Assembly (NCBI GenBank): GCA_015068085.1
Contig: SVLF01000007.1
Span: forward strand, 1 to 64,000
Origin: Oscillospiraceae bacterium
GTDB taxonomy: Bacteria; Bacillota; Clostridia; Oscillospirales; JAAYXM01
Length of the DNA: 64,000 nucleotides
Reading direction: 5' to 3'
The position numbers and the translations under genes were made by a program. Within the stretch, counting starts at the first letter, position 1; every line of letters begins with the position of its first letter. Under the pieces are notes generated by a model. That model ran no database searches. It worked only from the letters and a program-made list of their open reading frames with translations, and was not told the DNA's origin. Shown piece by piece: positions 43,141 to 53,444 of the stretch.

Positions 43141-44503
43141 ATTTATACATTTTAAGGTATTCTGCTGTATTGGCTACCATTCCGTCAAACATCTCACGAG
43201 CCTTATCTATCGGCAAACGCACCAACGGGTCGTTTGCAAAAACCGCGAATGCAAGATCCAAGCTTCTTTCGGCAATTGCCTCGTCAAGCGACACCTGATT
43301 TCCGCACGCGTGTGAGACAAGCGAATAAATTTTCTGCGGAATTTCGCCTGCAAAAACCGGCTTTACACTGTCACCGCGGAAAACCGCATTTGTTTCAACG
43401 ATTGCTCCCATCGGCAAATTAGGAATTTGCCCGTAGTTCGGAAGATTTACATTGGTTATGAGGTCATCAAGGCCGAGAAGCGCCCGCATCTGACGGCATC
43501 CGTCCTCGCCGGTCGGCTTAAACTCCGGCTTCATTTCTCCCGAGAGAAGCTTTGCGCTCTTCTCTAATCTCTCACGAAGCTGGTTTCGTCTCCAGTCAAC
43601 GGTTGTAAGCCCGAATCCCCAGCCTTCTACCTGTTCGGGGCTGTTGAGATACCAGTCTCCGGGGCAGAACTCTGCAAGGTGACGGTCACCCGCCGCGGCA
43701 ATAACTCCGTAACGAAGGAATAAATCAAACTTAACCTTCTCACCGTGCCTTACTTTGTCATTTATGAGGTTCTCACCCTGCTTGAAGTCGAAGCCGCTTT
43801 CACGGTGCTGTACCGCGAACTCACGGTACAGAGGGAACAAATCAGTATTCTTATACTTTGCTTCCGTAACCCAGGTAAAATGGTTTACGCCTATCGGATT
43901 CACCTTGATTTCCTCACGCTTTACATCCTTTATTCCACAAAGCTTATCGAGCATTCTTGAAAGAAGAACCTGTGTTCCGAAAACCTCATGACAGCACCCG
44001 AACGCTTTAATTTGCGGGAAAACTCGATAAAGCGCCTTTATGCTGATGCTCATCGGGTTCGTATAGTTGATAACCCAAGCATCCGGGCAATACTTTTTTA
44101 TCGCTTCACCAAACTCTTCAAACATCGGCACCGTACGGAGCGAGCGGATAATCCCGCCAGGGCCCACGCTGTCACCGACAGACTGATATATACCGTACTT
44201 TTCGGGATAATGCACATCGGAGTGCATCTCATCAAACGTTCCCGGAAAGATTGATATTATTACAAAATCCGCGCCATCGAGTGCCTCACCTATCGTATTG
44301 CACGCGAGGTATGACCAATCACCGATTTCTATGCTGTTTCCTATCGTTTCATTTTTCTTCGCGGCATCAAAATCTATATCGTACAAATACACCGTGCCAC
44401 CCATATCCTTATCCTGAGCAAGATCGGTCATGAACCCCCACGCCCAGCCGCGTGAACCTCCGCCGATATATGCAACCTTCAGGTTCTTGTAATTCTTCTG
44501 CAT
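43139..44503 (-). CDS. Family 4 glycoside hydrolase (NAD+/metal-dependent)
   Basis: GH4 enzymes cleave alpha-glucosides, galactosides or glucuronides intracellularly by an oxidation-elimination mechanism needing NAD+ and Mn2+. The 454-aa protein has the dinucleotide loop AYIGGGSRGWAWGFM at the N-terminus, INYTNPMSISIKAL near residue 145, and the metal-site motif GCCHEVFGT near 172 (CHE form). The CHE motif fits galactosidase/glucuronidase-like subfamilies more than CN(V/I)P glucosidases, but the substrate is not certain. The GDPD-like gene lies 18 bp upstream, so they form an operon. Confidence 0.92.
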   Translation of the reverse strand: MQKNYKNLKVAYIGGGSRGWAWGFMTDLAQDKDMGGTVYLYDIDFDAAKKNETIGNSIEIGDWSYLACNTIGEALDGADFVIISIFPGTFDEMHSDVHYPEKYGIYQSVGDSVGPGGIIRSLRTVPMFEEFGEAIKKYCPDAWVINYTNPMSISIKALYRVFPQIKAFGCCHEVFGTQVLLSRMLDKLCGIKDVKREEIKVNPIGVNHFTWVTEAKYKNTDLFPLYREFAVQHRESGFDFKQGENLINDKVRHGEKVKFDLFLRYGVIAAAGDRHLAEFCPGDWYLNSPEQVEGWGFGLTTVDWRRNQLRERLEKSAKLLSGEMKPEFKPTGEDGCRQMRALLGLDDLITNVNLPNYGQIPNLPMGAIVETNAVFRGDSVKPVFAGEIPQKIYSLVSHACGNQVSLDEAIAERSLDLAFAVFANDPLVRLPIDKAREMFDGMVANTAEYLKMYK

Positions 44504-44521
44504 TGTAAAAATCCTTTCCTG

Positions 44522-45616
44522 TTATATATTTACATTGATGTAATACATTCCATCCCGTCCGTTCGTGTCAAGGCGCAAAGCTTTACCGTCAAACGTGATA
44601 CTGCAATTACGGTTATCCGCACAGTTTGCGCTCAAATTAAACGGCAGTTTATTCAGCCACAGAAGCGGAAGTGCGTCGTCATAGCCGTATCCACTGCCTA
44701 CGTTACAGATGTTGCGGATGTAAATCTCGCTATCGGTCTGTTCAATATCCGCCGCCATTCTGTCAGAACCGAGAATATTTTCAAAGCTTGCCTTGCCGTC
44801 TTCCACGCGGATTGCAAACTGAATATCTGTCCTCGTATACGGAAGAAAGGCACGGGTTATGTGAAATCCCGTAACGCCACGGCGTATCATCTCACAATAA
44901 TCCTTGTAAGAGCCGACCTGCGCCATATGGATTGGCACATTATTTGCCTTTGCATATTCTATTCCGTCACGCGATTCTTCCCAGTATTTCATCGGGTCGC
45001 TTTCCGGATAGATAAACATCGTTACAATACCGTTTTTAAACGGTATGACGTTGTCCACAACCTCGCGGGTAAGAGGTGCGCGGTGCAATATCACCTGCGA
45101 AAGTGGAATAGCATCGCTGTATTTTCTCACTTCACGCAGTGTTTCTATCGTGAATGAATTTATAACACAGCTTTCCTCAACATGATACTTTCTCACCGTT
45201 TTCATAACATCACGAACAAGCTCCGGAATTTTATTGTTGCGCAGCGTTATGTAAACGAGCTTGCCGTTTTCTTTGCATATACGGACATATGTGTCAAAAT
45301 CGCACACTTTGGCATAATGCCCCATTGCATCATATTCGGCAGCATATTCGAGAGTTTTGAGATAATCGTATGTAAGATCAACAAAAAGCTTTCGGTTATT
45401 TTTATCAAGCTTGCATATGCGTCCATTCTCGTCAAGCGTTATCCCGGCATCGTGGCACATAACAAGCCTGTTATCCTTTGTTATACGCACATCGCCTTTC
45501 AGTGCATTAAAACCGAGATGCGCGGCAAGCTGAAAATGCTCTGCCGTATTTATCGGCGCAAGGCCTATCTGCGAATACGCCGTGTTCATTATTTCCTTAT
45601 CAAAATTAAAATGCAT
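44522..45616 (-). CDS. Degenerate glycerophosphodiester phosphodiesterase-like protein
   Basis: The 364-aa protein has a GDPD TIM-barrel: LGFNALKGDVRITKDNRLVMCHDAGI matches the family core. The usual HRG...PENT start reads GLAPINTAEHF, with no HR dyad, and the glutamate of the ExD metal pair is replaced (LKGDV). Only the later CHD is kept. About 90 C-terminal residues (after YTRTDIQFAIRVED) form an extra beta domain. It is cytosolic, with no signal peptide. It may act on a different substrate or be a binding protein; its pairing with GH4 points to carbohydrate use. Confidence 0.72.
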   Translation of the reverse strand: MHFNFDKEIMNTAYSQIGLAPINTAEHFQLAAHLGFNALKGDVRITKDNRLVMCHDAGITLDENGRICKLDKNNRKLFVDLTYDYLKTLEYAAEYDAMGHYAKVCDFDTYVRICKENGKLVYITLRNNKIPELVRDVMKTVRKYHVEESCVINSFTIETLREVRKYSDAIPLSQVILHRAPLTREVVDNVIPFKNGIVTMFIYPESDPMKYWEESRDGIEYAKANNVPIHMAQVGSYKDYCEMIRRGVTGFHITRAFLPYTRTDIQFAIRVEDGKASFENILGSDRMAADIEQTDSEIYIRNICNVGSGYGYDDALPLLWLNKLPFNLSANCADNRNCSITFDGKALRLDTNGRDGMYYINVNI

Positions 45617-45641
45617 TATCTTTCTCCCTGCATCGCCATTT

Positions 45642-45672
45642 GCAGAGGACAGCCAAAACCACTGTCCTCTGC
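45642..45672. repeat. Inverted repeat between the GDPD-like gene and the SLH-gene remnant
   Basis: GCAGAGGACAG and CTGTCCTCTGC form an 11-bp stem. The T-run (ATTTTTG) lies on the plus-strand side. Confidence 0.6.
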
Positions 45673-45680
45673 ATTTTTGC

Positions 45681-45734
45681 TTATTGCTTCACATAATCAA
45701 GTATGCGCCCCAGAAGAACCGCAACCTTCGTGCG
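45681..45734 (-). pseudogene. 3' remnant of a second SLH-protein gene
   Basis: The minus strand reads RTKVAVLLGRILDYVKQ-stop, close to the last residues of the neighbouring SLH lyase (RAEIAVLLKRVLDYMK-stop). Nothing of the rest of that gene remains. A short tandem repeat (ACAATGCAAAGTGC twice, 45746-45773) lies between the two stops. Confidence 0.7.
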
Positions 45735-45776
45735 GCGTTGCCGCACAATGCAAAGTGCACAATGCAAAGTGCAAAA

Positions 45777-48700
45777 TTATTTCATATAGTCAAGTACCCG
45801 TTTCAGCAGAACTGCAATCTCCGCTCTTGTTGTATATTCAAGAGGGGCGATGAGGTTGTTCTTGCCGTTGACGAGACCTGCACCGATGAGGGCGGTGACG
45901 GCATCCTTTGCGTAAGGCGCGACAGTGGTGAAGTCGGAGTATTGCGAGGGAGAAATCCCTCCAACGTCTTCGACGGTCCCCCTCCCGCGAGGTTTGGGAG
46001 GCTCATTGCCAAGGCTCTGCAGTGCGCGGTAGACTATCACCATCATATCCTGGCGGGTAATGGTATTGCGCGGTGCGAACTTGTTATCACCGATACCGGA
46101 TACAATTCCGTTGTTACGTGCTATTGCAAGCTCTTGCGCGAAGTAGTCAGAAGCATTTACATCTGCGAAGTTTTCCGTATCATCGCTCGTGAGGTTAAAC
46201 GCACGAACGAGCAGGATTGCGAAATCTGCGCGGGTTATGTTGCTTGCCGGTGAGAAGGTATTCTCGGATGTTCCCTTTATAATTCCGTCTGCCGCAAGGG
46301 TGTTGATTGCATCTTCTGCCCATGAGTGGCTATCAAGGTCAGTGAATTGCGTTTTTTCCACCTCATCCGCCTCGCCTGCGCCCTGCACCTTTTCCTCGAG
46401 GAGAAGGCTTTCATCGTCGTCAGTTTTGTCGGTATTTGTCGTATCATCCGGTTTGTCGGTCGGTGCGGCACCGCCGCCACCGCCTCCTCCACCGCCGCCG
46501 GCAGGGGTTGATGTGTCTCCTGATGTTCCGGTATTTTCCGATGGCGTTTCGGTGCTATCATTGCTTGACGAACCGCCCGTTGTGGAACCGTAAACCGTTA
46601 CCGTGAAGTGAACGGTGCTTTCGCGCCCGTCGCTGTCACGGGCAGTTATCGCCACGTGGTTTTCGCCTATCTGCGAGCTGTCCGGCTTCCACGTAAACAC
46701 GCCGGTTTCCGCATTGACAGAAGCTCCGCGCGGAAGCGTTGTTCCGATGTAGGTAATTTTCGGTGCATTTTCTTCTACAGGGCTGGTTGCGCTGAGCGAT
46801 ACGGATATTGTGCTGCCCGCACTGGTAGTTATGCTGTCATTTACCGGCGCAAACTCAGGCGAGAAGTCCTCACTGAACGACAGCGGAATTTCAAAGCTCT
46901 GTCCCGCCGAAATATTATATACATATCCAAGCTCCGGATTTGAAGCATTCTGATGTCCGCGGATGAGCGTTGTTCTGTCTATATCAAGACGAATTACGTT
47001 CTTACCTTCGCCATAGGTGTGGTTTTCAAGAACGCTTGCACCCTCTATCTTATACACCGCGTTATCTGCGCCGTCATTTGCGATGAAGATGTATTCACCT
47101 GCAAGTGCATCAGTATCCTCAATTTCTGCAGAAATGTCGATATAGTTCTTGAATGCAAGATTTCTCTCAAAGCCTTCAATCTTACCGGTAAGAGTTCCCT
47201 TGTTCTCAACCTCATCGCCGATTATGTTGCCGTCGTGGACATAACGGTATGTCGGTGCGCCTTCGCTGTTCGTGCTGTACACTCCGACAAAGCCCCGGAA
47301 ATCGAACACTCCGCCGACGTTGTATTTAACCGAATTATTCGTCGCATAAACAACATAATCAATTCTCTCACCGCCTACGTGCGTTACCTTTACCGCGCGT
47401 GCCATATCACCGCTCTGTTCCGTGCCGGAGACCACGCTTACATCAACAGCCTCGATTTTATCAATATTGGATGTGTTGCGATACGGTTCATAGACCGTTG
47501 TGAAAAGGCTGTCAAGCTCCTGGCCTTCCGGTGCCTCGCGCTCAACATATACATATTCAAGCATCGTTGCGCGGTCGGCATCGAATCTATCTTTATATCC
47601 GATGTTCTTCGATGCCTCACTTCTCTGCGGAACGTGACCGCCCGCAAAGGCAACGCCGGTCGGCGTAAAGTCATTGACCTGCGTCATACGCAGATGTATA
47701 CCCTTCGGATTCGAAAGCACCTTTTTGTAGTCGGTAATCTCGAAATCAACAGTGAAGTTGCTTTGCGGCTCTGCCGCACGGCGAACGTTACGCAGCCAAG
47801 TATATCCGCGCGGGAACATTGTTTCATAGCTCCATGCCGGCTGTGTCCACGGATCCTGACCGTAGGTTACGGGGAAGACCGTTTCAAAGTCAACCTCTTC
47901 ACCCGGGAGCGCCTTGCGAACACTGCCATCCGGATTCTTCACATATGCCGCATCCTTTCCGGCATATGTTGCCCAGTCCATTGTTCCGTTCTTATCCACC
48001 TGAATAAGCTCGGGCTCTGTCGCCATTGAAAGTCCCGAAACCTCATTTACCTTCGATGATGCCGAGTGGTAAACATAAGTATGGTGGTTTCCGCCCGTTA
48101 CGCGGAAAAAGTCAACGCCGTAAGATGTGTCGTCATTTATCTTTACCATAACAAGACTTCTTCGATAATTCTCTGCCTCTGCATACTTATGGGTTGCATC
48201 AATATCCATAAGCTTTACCATTCCCGAATCATTAAAGTGAAGCGGGAAGCCGCGTACATCATCACCTATTGAATTCTTCTGATTTATCAGAACTGTGTTA
48301 TGAGATAGAGTTGAGCCTACCCACTGCAAGCGATTAGGCGTATAGCTTGTATCTTCAGGATATGCAAGGTCTGCACCGAGATTAAGACCGTATGCATCAA
48401 CGTTAAGCTCGAGAGAGTCAGGATGTCCGTGTCCGTCGGTGTCGCCTGCCGTTATCCAGAAGTCGCGCATATTGTTTACCTCTGTGCTTGCGGATGCAGA
48501 ATCATATATTCCGCCGTCACGAAGCACGGCAAAGCCCCACCCTGCCATAAGATCGCTTTCAAGCTTTCCCGTCTCATCAATAAGCGCAGCTATATCTTCT
48601 TCAAAGCTTTCCGGATCTTCTGTGAAAATATCATAGTGAAGCCCTTCCGTTGTTCTTCCGTTTCGTGTCCATATATACTGGGCAAGCTCGTCAGCGATAT

Positions 48701-51341
48701 CAGTATCGCGAAGCTCTTTAAATCCCTTCTTCCATATCTCGATATCTCCGCTGTAATTTTCAACCGATAACGTTGTTGATGTATCACCTATATGCGGATG
48801 TCCCGGCGGTGTAACCGGACGGACAAAAGCCATAAACATCTCACGGAACTTCGGGTTTTCATAGAGGTTGTATTTTGCTCCGTCCTTATAATCCGCAAGG
48901 AAGTCTGCCATCTTACCGAGCCCTTCTATCTGCGTGCGGTTATAGTTTGTGCTGGATTCATGTCCCATGCCGTCGCGGTCGATAACGTCTATAAGCTGGC
49001 TCGTTACTCCGTCACCGCCCTGCTCAAACGATCCGTCCGGAACTGCCGGCTGATAAATCCACTCGAGCATTTCGGTTGTCTCAGGCTGTCTGTCCTGAAC
49101 AATAGCATTTATTGAAGTTGTCGCCTGGCTTTGACCAAAGTTACCTTCAATTCTTGCACACTTGACGCCCCAATAATTCTTTCTGATAATTCCGTTTTCC
49201 CAATTCTTCCAGATATCATGAGAGCTTGACTTGTCGTTGCGGCGCATTTCATGCTCATACTCACGGCAATCCCCATCGCACATACGTACATAACCACTGC
49301 TTGTGTAATTCAAATGGTAATCGTACTTATCATCATCCGGCAATGTGTCATACCCATATTTCTTTGCCTTCTCGGAAAGATAATCTATAACCTGAGTATC
49401 GGAAAGCACGGGATAAAACGCATCTGCGCACAGTGCAAGAATCTGCGCCTGATTATTTGAGTCTATGCGTCCGGTGATAAGCCCTATACCGCTTCCGCCT
49501 TCTGTATTATACCATATACGGTCGTAAGAGCCGTCACCGTTATAGTCTATATCGTTGTGAATAAACATATCGTATGTGTGATAAACGTCTGCAATTCTGT
49601 CAAGAAGGATTGCTCCCGCTCTTCCGTATTTGATGTCTCCTGTATACAGATATGCATTCTTGAGCGTATCGAGAGCATCCGTAATTACGGTTTTCATCGT
49701 TCTGTCAACTATATGCGCAACATATATATGCTTTTCATCAAAATACTGAACTATACCGCTGCTTCCTGTGAGAGAATACTTATACGGAGTTACACCATCG
49801 GGCTGCAGCGGAACATATCCCCAACCGTCATCAACGCCCCACGTTTTCCAATCCTCACCGGGACGAAGACCCTGACTGTTATTAAGTGCCGGTGAAACTT
49901 TTGCCGGGTCAGCAAGCTCAGGATAAAGTGTGTTTACAAGATATCCGCCGTCAACGCCGAAGCCGTAGTGGTCCTGTTCTGCCTTCGTGAGAAAATCACC
50001 TTCGTTGATTTCTTTCTTACGTGCATCGTCTATTCCCGCATCAGGCAAGCTCTTTCCTTTTTCAAGGAGCATTGCACGGTGGGCTTCAAGCGCGCGGAGT
50101 CTGTCAAACGCGCCTTCGCGGTCAAGACCGAGCTTATAGAAACCCTCAAAGTCATTTGACGGGAAAAGACGTTTGCAGTCCGGACACTGTGTCTTCCACG
50201 GACGTGAAATGACATCTGTAATAAAGTTACTGCCTTTTTTATTGATACCCCCATCGCAATAACGGCAAAGGTTGTAGTACGGATCATTTACTCCGCCCAT
50301 TCTCGTGCTTCGCGGGAGTCCTTCGGCGAGAATTATATCATAGAGAGAATCAAGCTCCTGAACATATGTTTCAGCTGCTTTTTCCGCACTCTTTTTCATA
50401 CTCTTCGCCCAATCGTAAGTTGCAATATTCTCAAGAGCTGTAGCACGTTTTTCGGTTGTGTAATAAGTCGCTTCCGTTTTTCCGTCATCGCGCACAACCT
50501 CTATATTCTTTTCCGCGGAAACTTGCTCTCCGCGGAAGGTTGCGACAGCTGTTACCAGCACACCCTTTTCTTTCGCAAGAGCAGTGACATATCCCGGATC
50601 GTCAAACCTTAACGCATCGCCGTCGTCGCTTGTGTATGTTACGCCCTCTGCCGGAATAGTTATCTTATTCCCGCTCTTCATTGAGAGAACAAAAGAAAGC
50701 TTTGTCTTTCCGCCGACGTAGATAAGATCATCACACTCTATTTCCGCACCGATTATGTCAGTATCATCAATTGCATTTATAACTATGCTTTCCTTTATGG
50801 CAGAATCTGCGTTTGAAACCGTTGCGGTAATTGTCACTTCACCGTGACCGCGGCCCGTTATAACTCCGTTTTCATCCACCGTTGCAATATCGGGATTTGA
50901 CGACTCATACAAAACAGAGTATGTTTTCTTATCAAGCAAGGTACCGTCAAGAAGCCGTGCCGTTATTGAGGTAGCAAGCGTTTTTCCGTAAGCTACTTCA
51001 CTTCCCTCTGATGTGAAGCTTACAAGCTTCATTGTATTTATGCCGTCAAGCCTGAGAATACGAGGGCAGAAATAACTGGGCTTAGCATCTCCTTGTTCAA
51101 AAACAAGAACGTATTCGCCTTTTTCCTCAATATCAACTGTTCCGATAACTCTTCTGTTCACAGCATCCTTTGAAGGTGCAAGAAAGCTTACGGTGTTGAT
51201 ATATGTCTTTTTCGTCAGAAGCGAATCCACCTCCGCGACAGTTTGCGGTTTCGGAACAATATAAATGTTTGCGTTTGCCGTTGTTGCCGTTCTTGCATAA
51301 TATTCAAAATCTACTGCGTATTTCCCGGCAGTCGGAAACAT
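45777..51341 (-). CDS. SLH-anchored heparinase-II/III-like polysaccharide lyase, main part
   Basis: This 1854-aa ORF is the downstream part of a gene split by a frameshift; its nominal ATG lies in a conserved module, not at a natural start. It holds the rest of that module, Big2-type Ig domains (about 95-290), a CxxC...CxxC segment (CRYC near 357, CPDC near 384), a helical toroid and the heparinase II/III beta domain with GHGHPDS (near 967) and SHNTVLI (near 1013). An Ig-like domain, a poly-Gly linker (near 1615) and three SLH repeats (1664 on) follow. It should cleave uronic-acid polymers at the surface. Substrate is not determinable. Confidence 0.85.
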   Translation of the reverse strand: MFPTAGKYAVDFEYYARTATTANANIYIVPKPQTVAEVDSLLTKKTYINTVSFLAPSKDAVNRRVIGTVDIEEKGEYVLVFEQGDAKPSYFCPRILRLDGINTMKLVSFTSEGSEVAYGKTLATSITARLLDGTLLDKKTYSVLYESSNPDIATVDENGVITGRGHGEVTITATVSNADSAIKESIVINAIDDTDIIGAEIECDDLIYVGGKTKLSFVLSMKSGNKITIPAEGVTYTSDDGDALRFDDPGYVTALAKEKGVLVTAVATFRGEQVSAEKNIEVVRDDGKTEATYYTTEKRATALENIATYDWAKSMKKSAEKAAETYVQELDSLYDIILAEGLPRSTRMGGVNDPYYNLCRYCDGGINKKGSNFITDVISRPWKTQCPDCKRLFPSNDFEGFYKLGLDREGAFDRLRALEAHRAMLLEKGKSLPDAGIDDARKKEINEGDFLTKAEQDHYGFGVDGGYLVNTLYPELADPAKVSPALNNSQGLRPGEDWKTWGVDDGWGYVPLQPDGVTPYKYSLTGSSGIVQYFDEKHIYVAHIVDRTMKTVITDALDTLKNAYLYTGDIKYGRAGAILLDRIADVYHTYDMFIHNDIDYNGDGSYDRIWYNTEGGSGIGLITGRIDSNNQAQILALCADAFYPVLSDTQVIDYLSEKAKKYGYDTLPDDDKYDYHLNYTSSGYVRMCDGDCREYEHEMRRNDKSSSHDIWKNWENGIIRKNYWGVKCARIEGNFGQSQATTSINAIVQDRQPETTEMLEWIYQPAVPDGSFEQGGDGVTSQLIDVIDRDGMGHESSTNYNRTQIEGLGKMADFLADYKDGAKYNLYENPKFREMFMAFVRPVTPPGHPHIGDTSTTLSVENYSGDIEIWKKGFKELRDTDIADELAQYIWTRNGRTTEGLHYDIFTEDPESFEEDIAALIDETGKLESDLMAGWGFAVLRDGGIYDSASASTEVNNMRDFWITAGDTDGHGHPDSLELNVDAYGLNLGADLAYPEDTSYTPNRLQWVGSTLSHNTVLINQKNSIGDDVRGFPLHFNDSGMVKLMDIDATHKYAEAENYRRSLVMVKINDDTSYGVDFFRVTGGNHHTYVYHSASSKVNEVSGLSMATEPELIQVDKNGTMDWATYAGKDAAYVKNPDGSVRKALPGEEVDFETVFPVTYGQDPWTQPAWSYETMFPRGYTWLRNVRRAAEPQSNFTVDFEITDYKKVLSNPKGIHLRMTQVNDFTPTGVAFAGGHVPQRSEASKNIGYKDRFDADRATMLEYVYVEREAPEGQELDSLFTTVYEPYRNTSNIDKIEAVDVSVVSGTEQSGDMARAVKVTHVGGERIDYVVYATNNSVKYNVGGVFDFRGFVGVYSTNSEGAPTYRYVHDGNIIGDEVENKGTLTGKIEGFERNLAFKNYIDISAEIEDTDALAGEYIFIANDGADNAVYKIEGASVLENHTYGEGKNVIRLDIDRTTLIRGHQNASNPELGYVYNISAGQSFEIPLSFSEDFSPEFAPVNDSITTSAGSTISVSLSATSPVEENAPKITYIGTTLPRGASVNAETGVFTWKPDSSQIGENHVAITARDSDGRESTVHFTVTVYGSTTGGSSSNDSTETPSENTGTSGDTSTPAGGGGGGGGGGAAPTDKPDDTTNTDKTDDDESLLLEEKVQGAGEADEVEKTQFTDLDSHSWAEDAINTLAADGIIKGTSENTFSPASNITRADFAILLVRAFNLTSDDTENFADVNASDYFAQELAIARNNGIVSGIGDNKFAPRNTITRQDMMVIVYRALQSLGNEPPKPRGRGTVEDVGGISPSQYSDFTTVAPYAKDAVTALIGAGLVNGKNNLIAPLEYTTRAEIAVLLKRVLDYMK

Positions 51342-53400
51342 TTATCGTAAGTCCGTACCATCGTCCCGCACCGGGATATATTCTGAGATAGTTGCTGGTG
51401 TAGCGCGCATTCTTTGCTACAAAATTATTCGGCCCCGCACCGAACCATTCCCACGTTCCGTCTGTGTAATCATCGGTAATACCTAAAATATCCGTATCTC
51501 TTGCAACATTTGGATTCGTGCTTTGCCCGGGCTTTGAAAACGGAGCCCACTCCGGACTTATCGTTTCGAAGAAATTATATGTATAAATGGTATCCGCGCA
51601 CGGAAGCTGCGGCGGAAGTTCGGTTACTTTATATGTGTCTTTTACCGTATCGTACAGCACTCCGTCAAAATATATTTCTGCCGTAAGCTCAGTTTCTCCT
51701 ATTGCATAAACATCAACCATACCGTCATTTTTTCCGATATCCGCAACAGATGTATCTGAGCTTTTCCACGTTATCGTTGCACCTGACAAATCTTTATATG
51801 ACTTATTGCTGAGAAGAATAGAAACCGAGGCTTCACCGTCTTCGTTGACTGTGATGCTCTTCTTCATCGGCACAGCGTCTCCCGTACCGCTTGTGAGCCA
51901 GAAATCACCGACAGAGCCTACACCGTCTCTTGCCCAGAAAGCGATTGTGTAATATCCGGCTTCCGGAATTTCAAAGCCCTGTATTTTGTTAGGTGCTGAT
52001 ATCAGCTTATCAAAATCATCTCCCGCGCCTTCTTCATCACACGGATAACTTCCTATGTAAGTGCCGAGAGATGCTTCTATTTTATCTTTGTTTCCGGAAA
52101 TATTGTCTGTGTAAACCCCACCGGCTTCTTCGAGCTTCTTGATTGTGCTGAGATAAACTCTCACATCCTTAGCGCCGCTCATTATTCCGTTTTTCATTTC
52201 CATTGTATATGTTCCCGCTACGGGGATATATACTTCATATACTACCGCAACATTAGACGCAATCTGCATATTGCCGGTACCTTTTGAGTTGTCACCTCTC
52301 GGTCGGGCATAACGTGTTGTGGTATTTTCTTTATCGAAATTACCGTCGTAGTATTGGTAAAAGTCATCAGTGTTTTTATATGTAGCCTGTCTTACTGCTT
52401 CATTACGGGGTGATCCGCCTATCGATGTCGCAAAATACCCTATATCATAAAATATCTTTGCACCGGCGTTTGCAACCTTGATGGTCTTTGATGCGGAAAG
52501 CACTCCTCCCGCAGATTCAAGTGTCGCCGTAATGGTTGCCTCGCCTTCTTCACCGCCGATGATTAAACCGTTATCGGATACCGTTGCGTTTCCGGTTACG
52601 GAATACGAAGCTTTATCGGTAACATCTTCAAAAGTGCCGTCGCTCATAATAGCTGTAACCGTCATCTGTGCCGTTCCGCCGTTCGGTGCGATTGCAGTTT
52701 TATCCACCTCTGCTGAAATCAACATCGGCACGGCGCCGGGTCCGCCGTTAAGAGTAATTGCCCCCGGATACATCCTCGCGTTTGAGTCTGTCCCTGAATT
52801 TTGATCCTTCAGTGCCTTATAAACGACCAAGTATTTGCCTGCTTCCGGGAAATAATAGTCTCCTGCTCCGATCGTTGCCTTCGCATTTCCCGAGCCGTTT
52901 TCATTTCTGAAATCAATATCCGTTGTCTGCGCCGTTTCTTCAGTAAGCGCAGCGGCAATTTCATTATCTGTATACTCTGTTCCCGTAGCTTCATTGATCA
53001 GCGGAAGAATCCACATTCCCGCTTGCTGTGCCGCGGCAACGCTTTTCTTCATGTGACCGTACTCAAGCGTCACATCATATTTTCCTGCCTTGGGAACATA
53101 TATCTCCACTGCTACCCATTCGCCTACAAAACAATTGTAGTAAAGGCAATATGAATTCTGCACAATAAACCCTCTGCTTGTAGCCTTTGAATGATAACCC
53201 CAGAATTCACTTGTGTCAGCAAACCCAATTCCGGTTATATCCGTATCATTCGGGAATGTATATCCCGCACCTGAAACCATCCCGTACCTTACGGTAATGC
53301 CGGAATATTCCTGCGCATTCTCTCCGTCTGCAGAAACCGCCGGCACAAGGCTTATAAGCATTGCAAGCGACAAAAACAATGATAATAATCTTTTCATCAA
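51304..53400 (-). CDS. SLH-anchored lyase, N-terminal part (frameshifted)
   Basis: This 698-aa ORF carries the signal peptide (KRLLSLFLSLAMLISLVPAVSA). It also has two complete copies and the start of a third of a module of about 200 aa with the block EIYVPKAGKYDV, separated by Big2-like domains. The frame ends ...WYGLTINVSDCREIRSRF. Removing one T from the TTT at 51336-51338 (minus strand) gives INVPTAGKYAVDFEYY and joins the 1854-aa ORF, making one protein of about 2540 aa. It is the last gene of a likely operon behind the solute-binding protein and deacetylase genes. Confidence 0.85.
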   Translation of the reverse strand: MMKRLLSLFLSLAMLISLVPAVSADGENAQEYSGITVRYGMVSGAGYTFPNDTDITGIGFADTSEFWGYHSKATSRGFIVQNSYCLYYNCFVGEWVAVEIYVPKAGKYDVTLEYGHMKKSVAAAQQAGMWILPLINEATGTEYTDNEIAAALTEETAQTTDIDFRNENGSGNAKATIGAGDYYFPEAGKYLVVYKALKDQNSGTDSNARMYPGAITLNGGPGAVPMLISAEVDKTAIAPNGGTAQMTVTAIMSDGTFEDVTDKASYSVTGNATVSDNGLIIGGEEGEATITATLESAGGVLSASKTIKVANAGAKIFYDIGYFATSIGGSPRNEAVRQATYKNTDDFYQYYDGNFDKENTTTRYARPRGDNSKGTGNMQIASNVAVVYEVYIPVAGTYTMEMKNGIMSGAKDVRVYLSTIKKLEEAGGVYTDNISGNKDKIEASLGTYIGSYPCDEEGAGDDFDKLISAPNKIQGFEIPEAGYYTIAFWARDGVGSVGDFWLTSGTGDAVPMKKSITVNEDGEASVSILLSNKSYKDLSGATITWKSSDTSVADIGKNDGMVDVYAIGETELTAEIYFDGVLYDTVKDTYKVTELPPQLPCADTIYTYNFFETISPEWAPFSKPGQSTNPNVARDTDILGITDDYTDGTWEWFGAGPNNFVAKNARYTSNYLRIYPGAGRWYGLTINVSDCREIRSRF

Positions 53401-53444
53401 TGGTCCTCCTCGTGTTGTATGGATTCTAATATCTTTTCTCTATA

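Noticed and set aside
46953-48029. 358-aa plus-strand ORF inside the lyase gene
   Set aside because: It is an antisense shadow of the heparinase-like coding region, with no motif or start signal.
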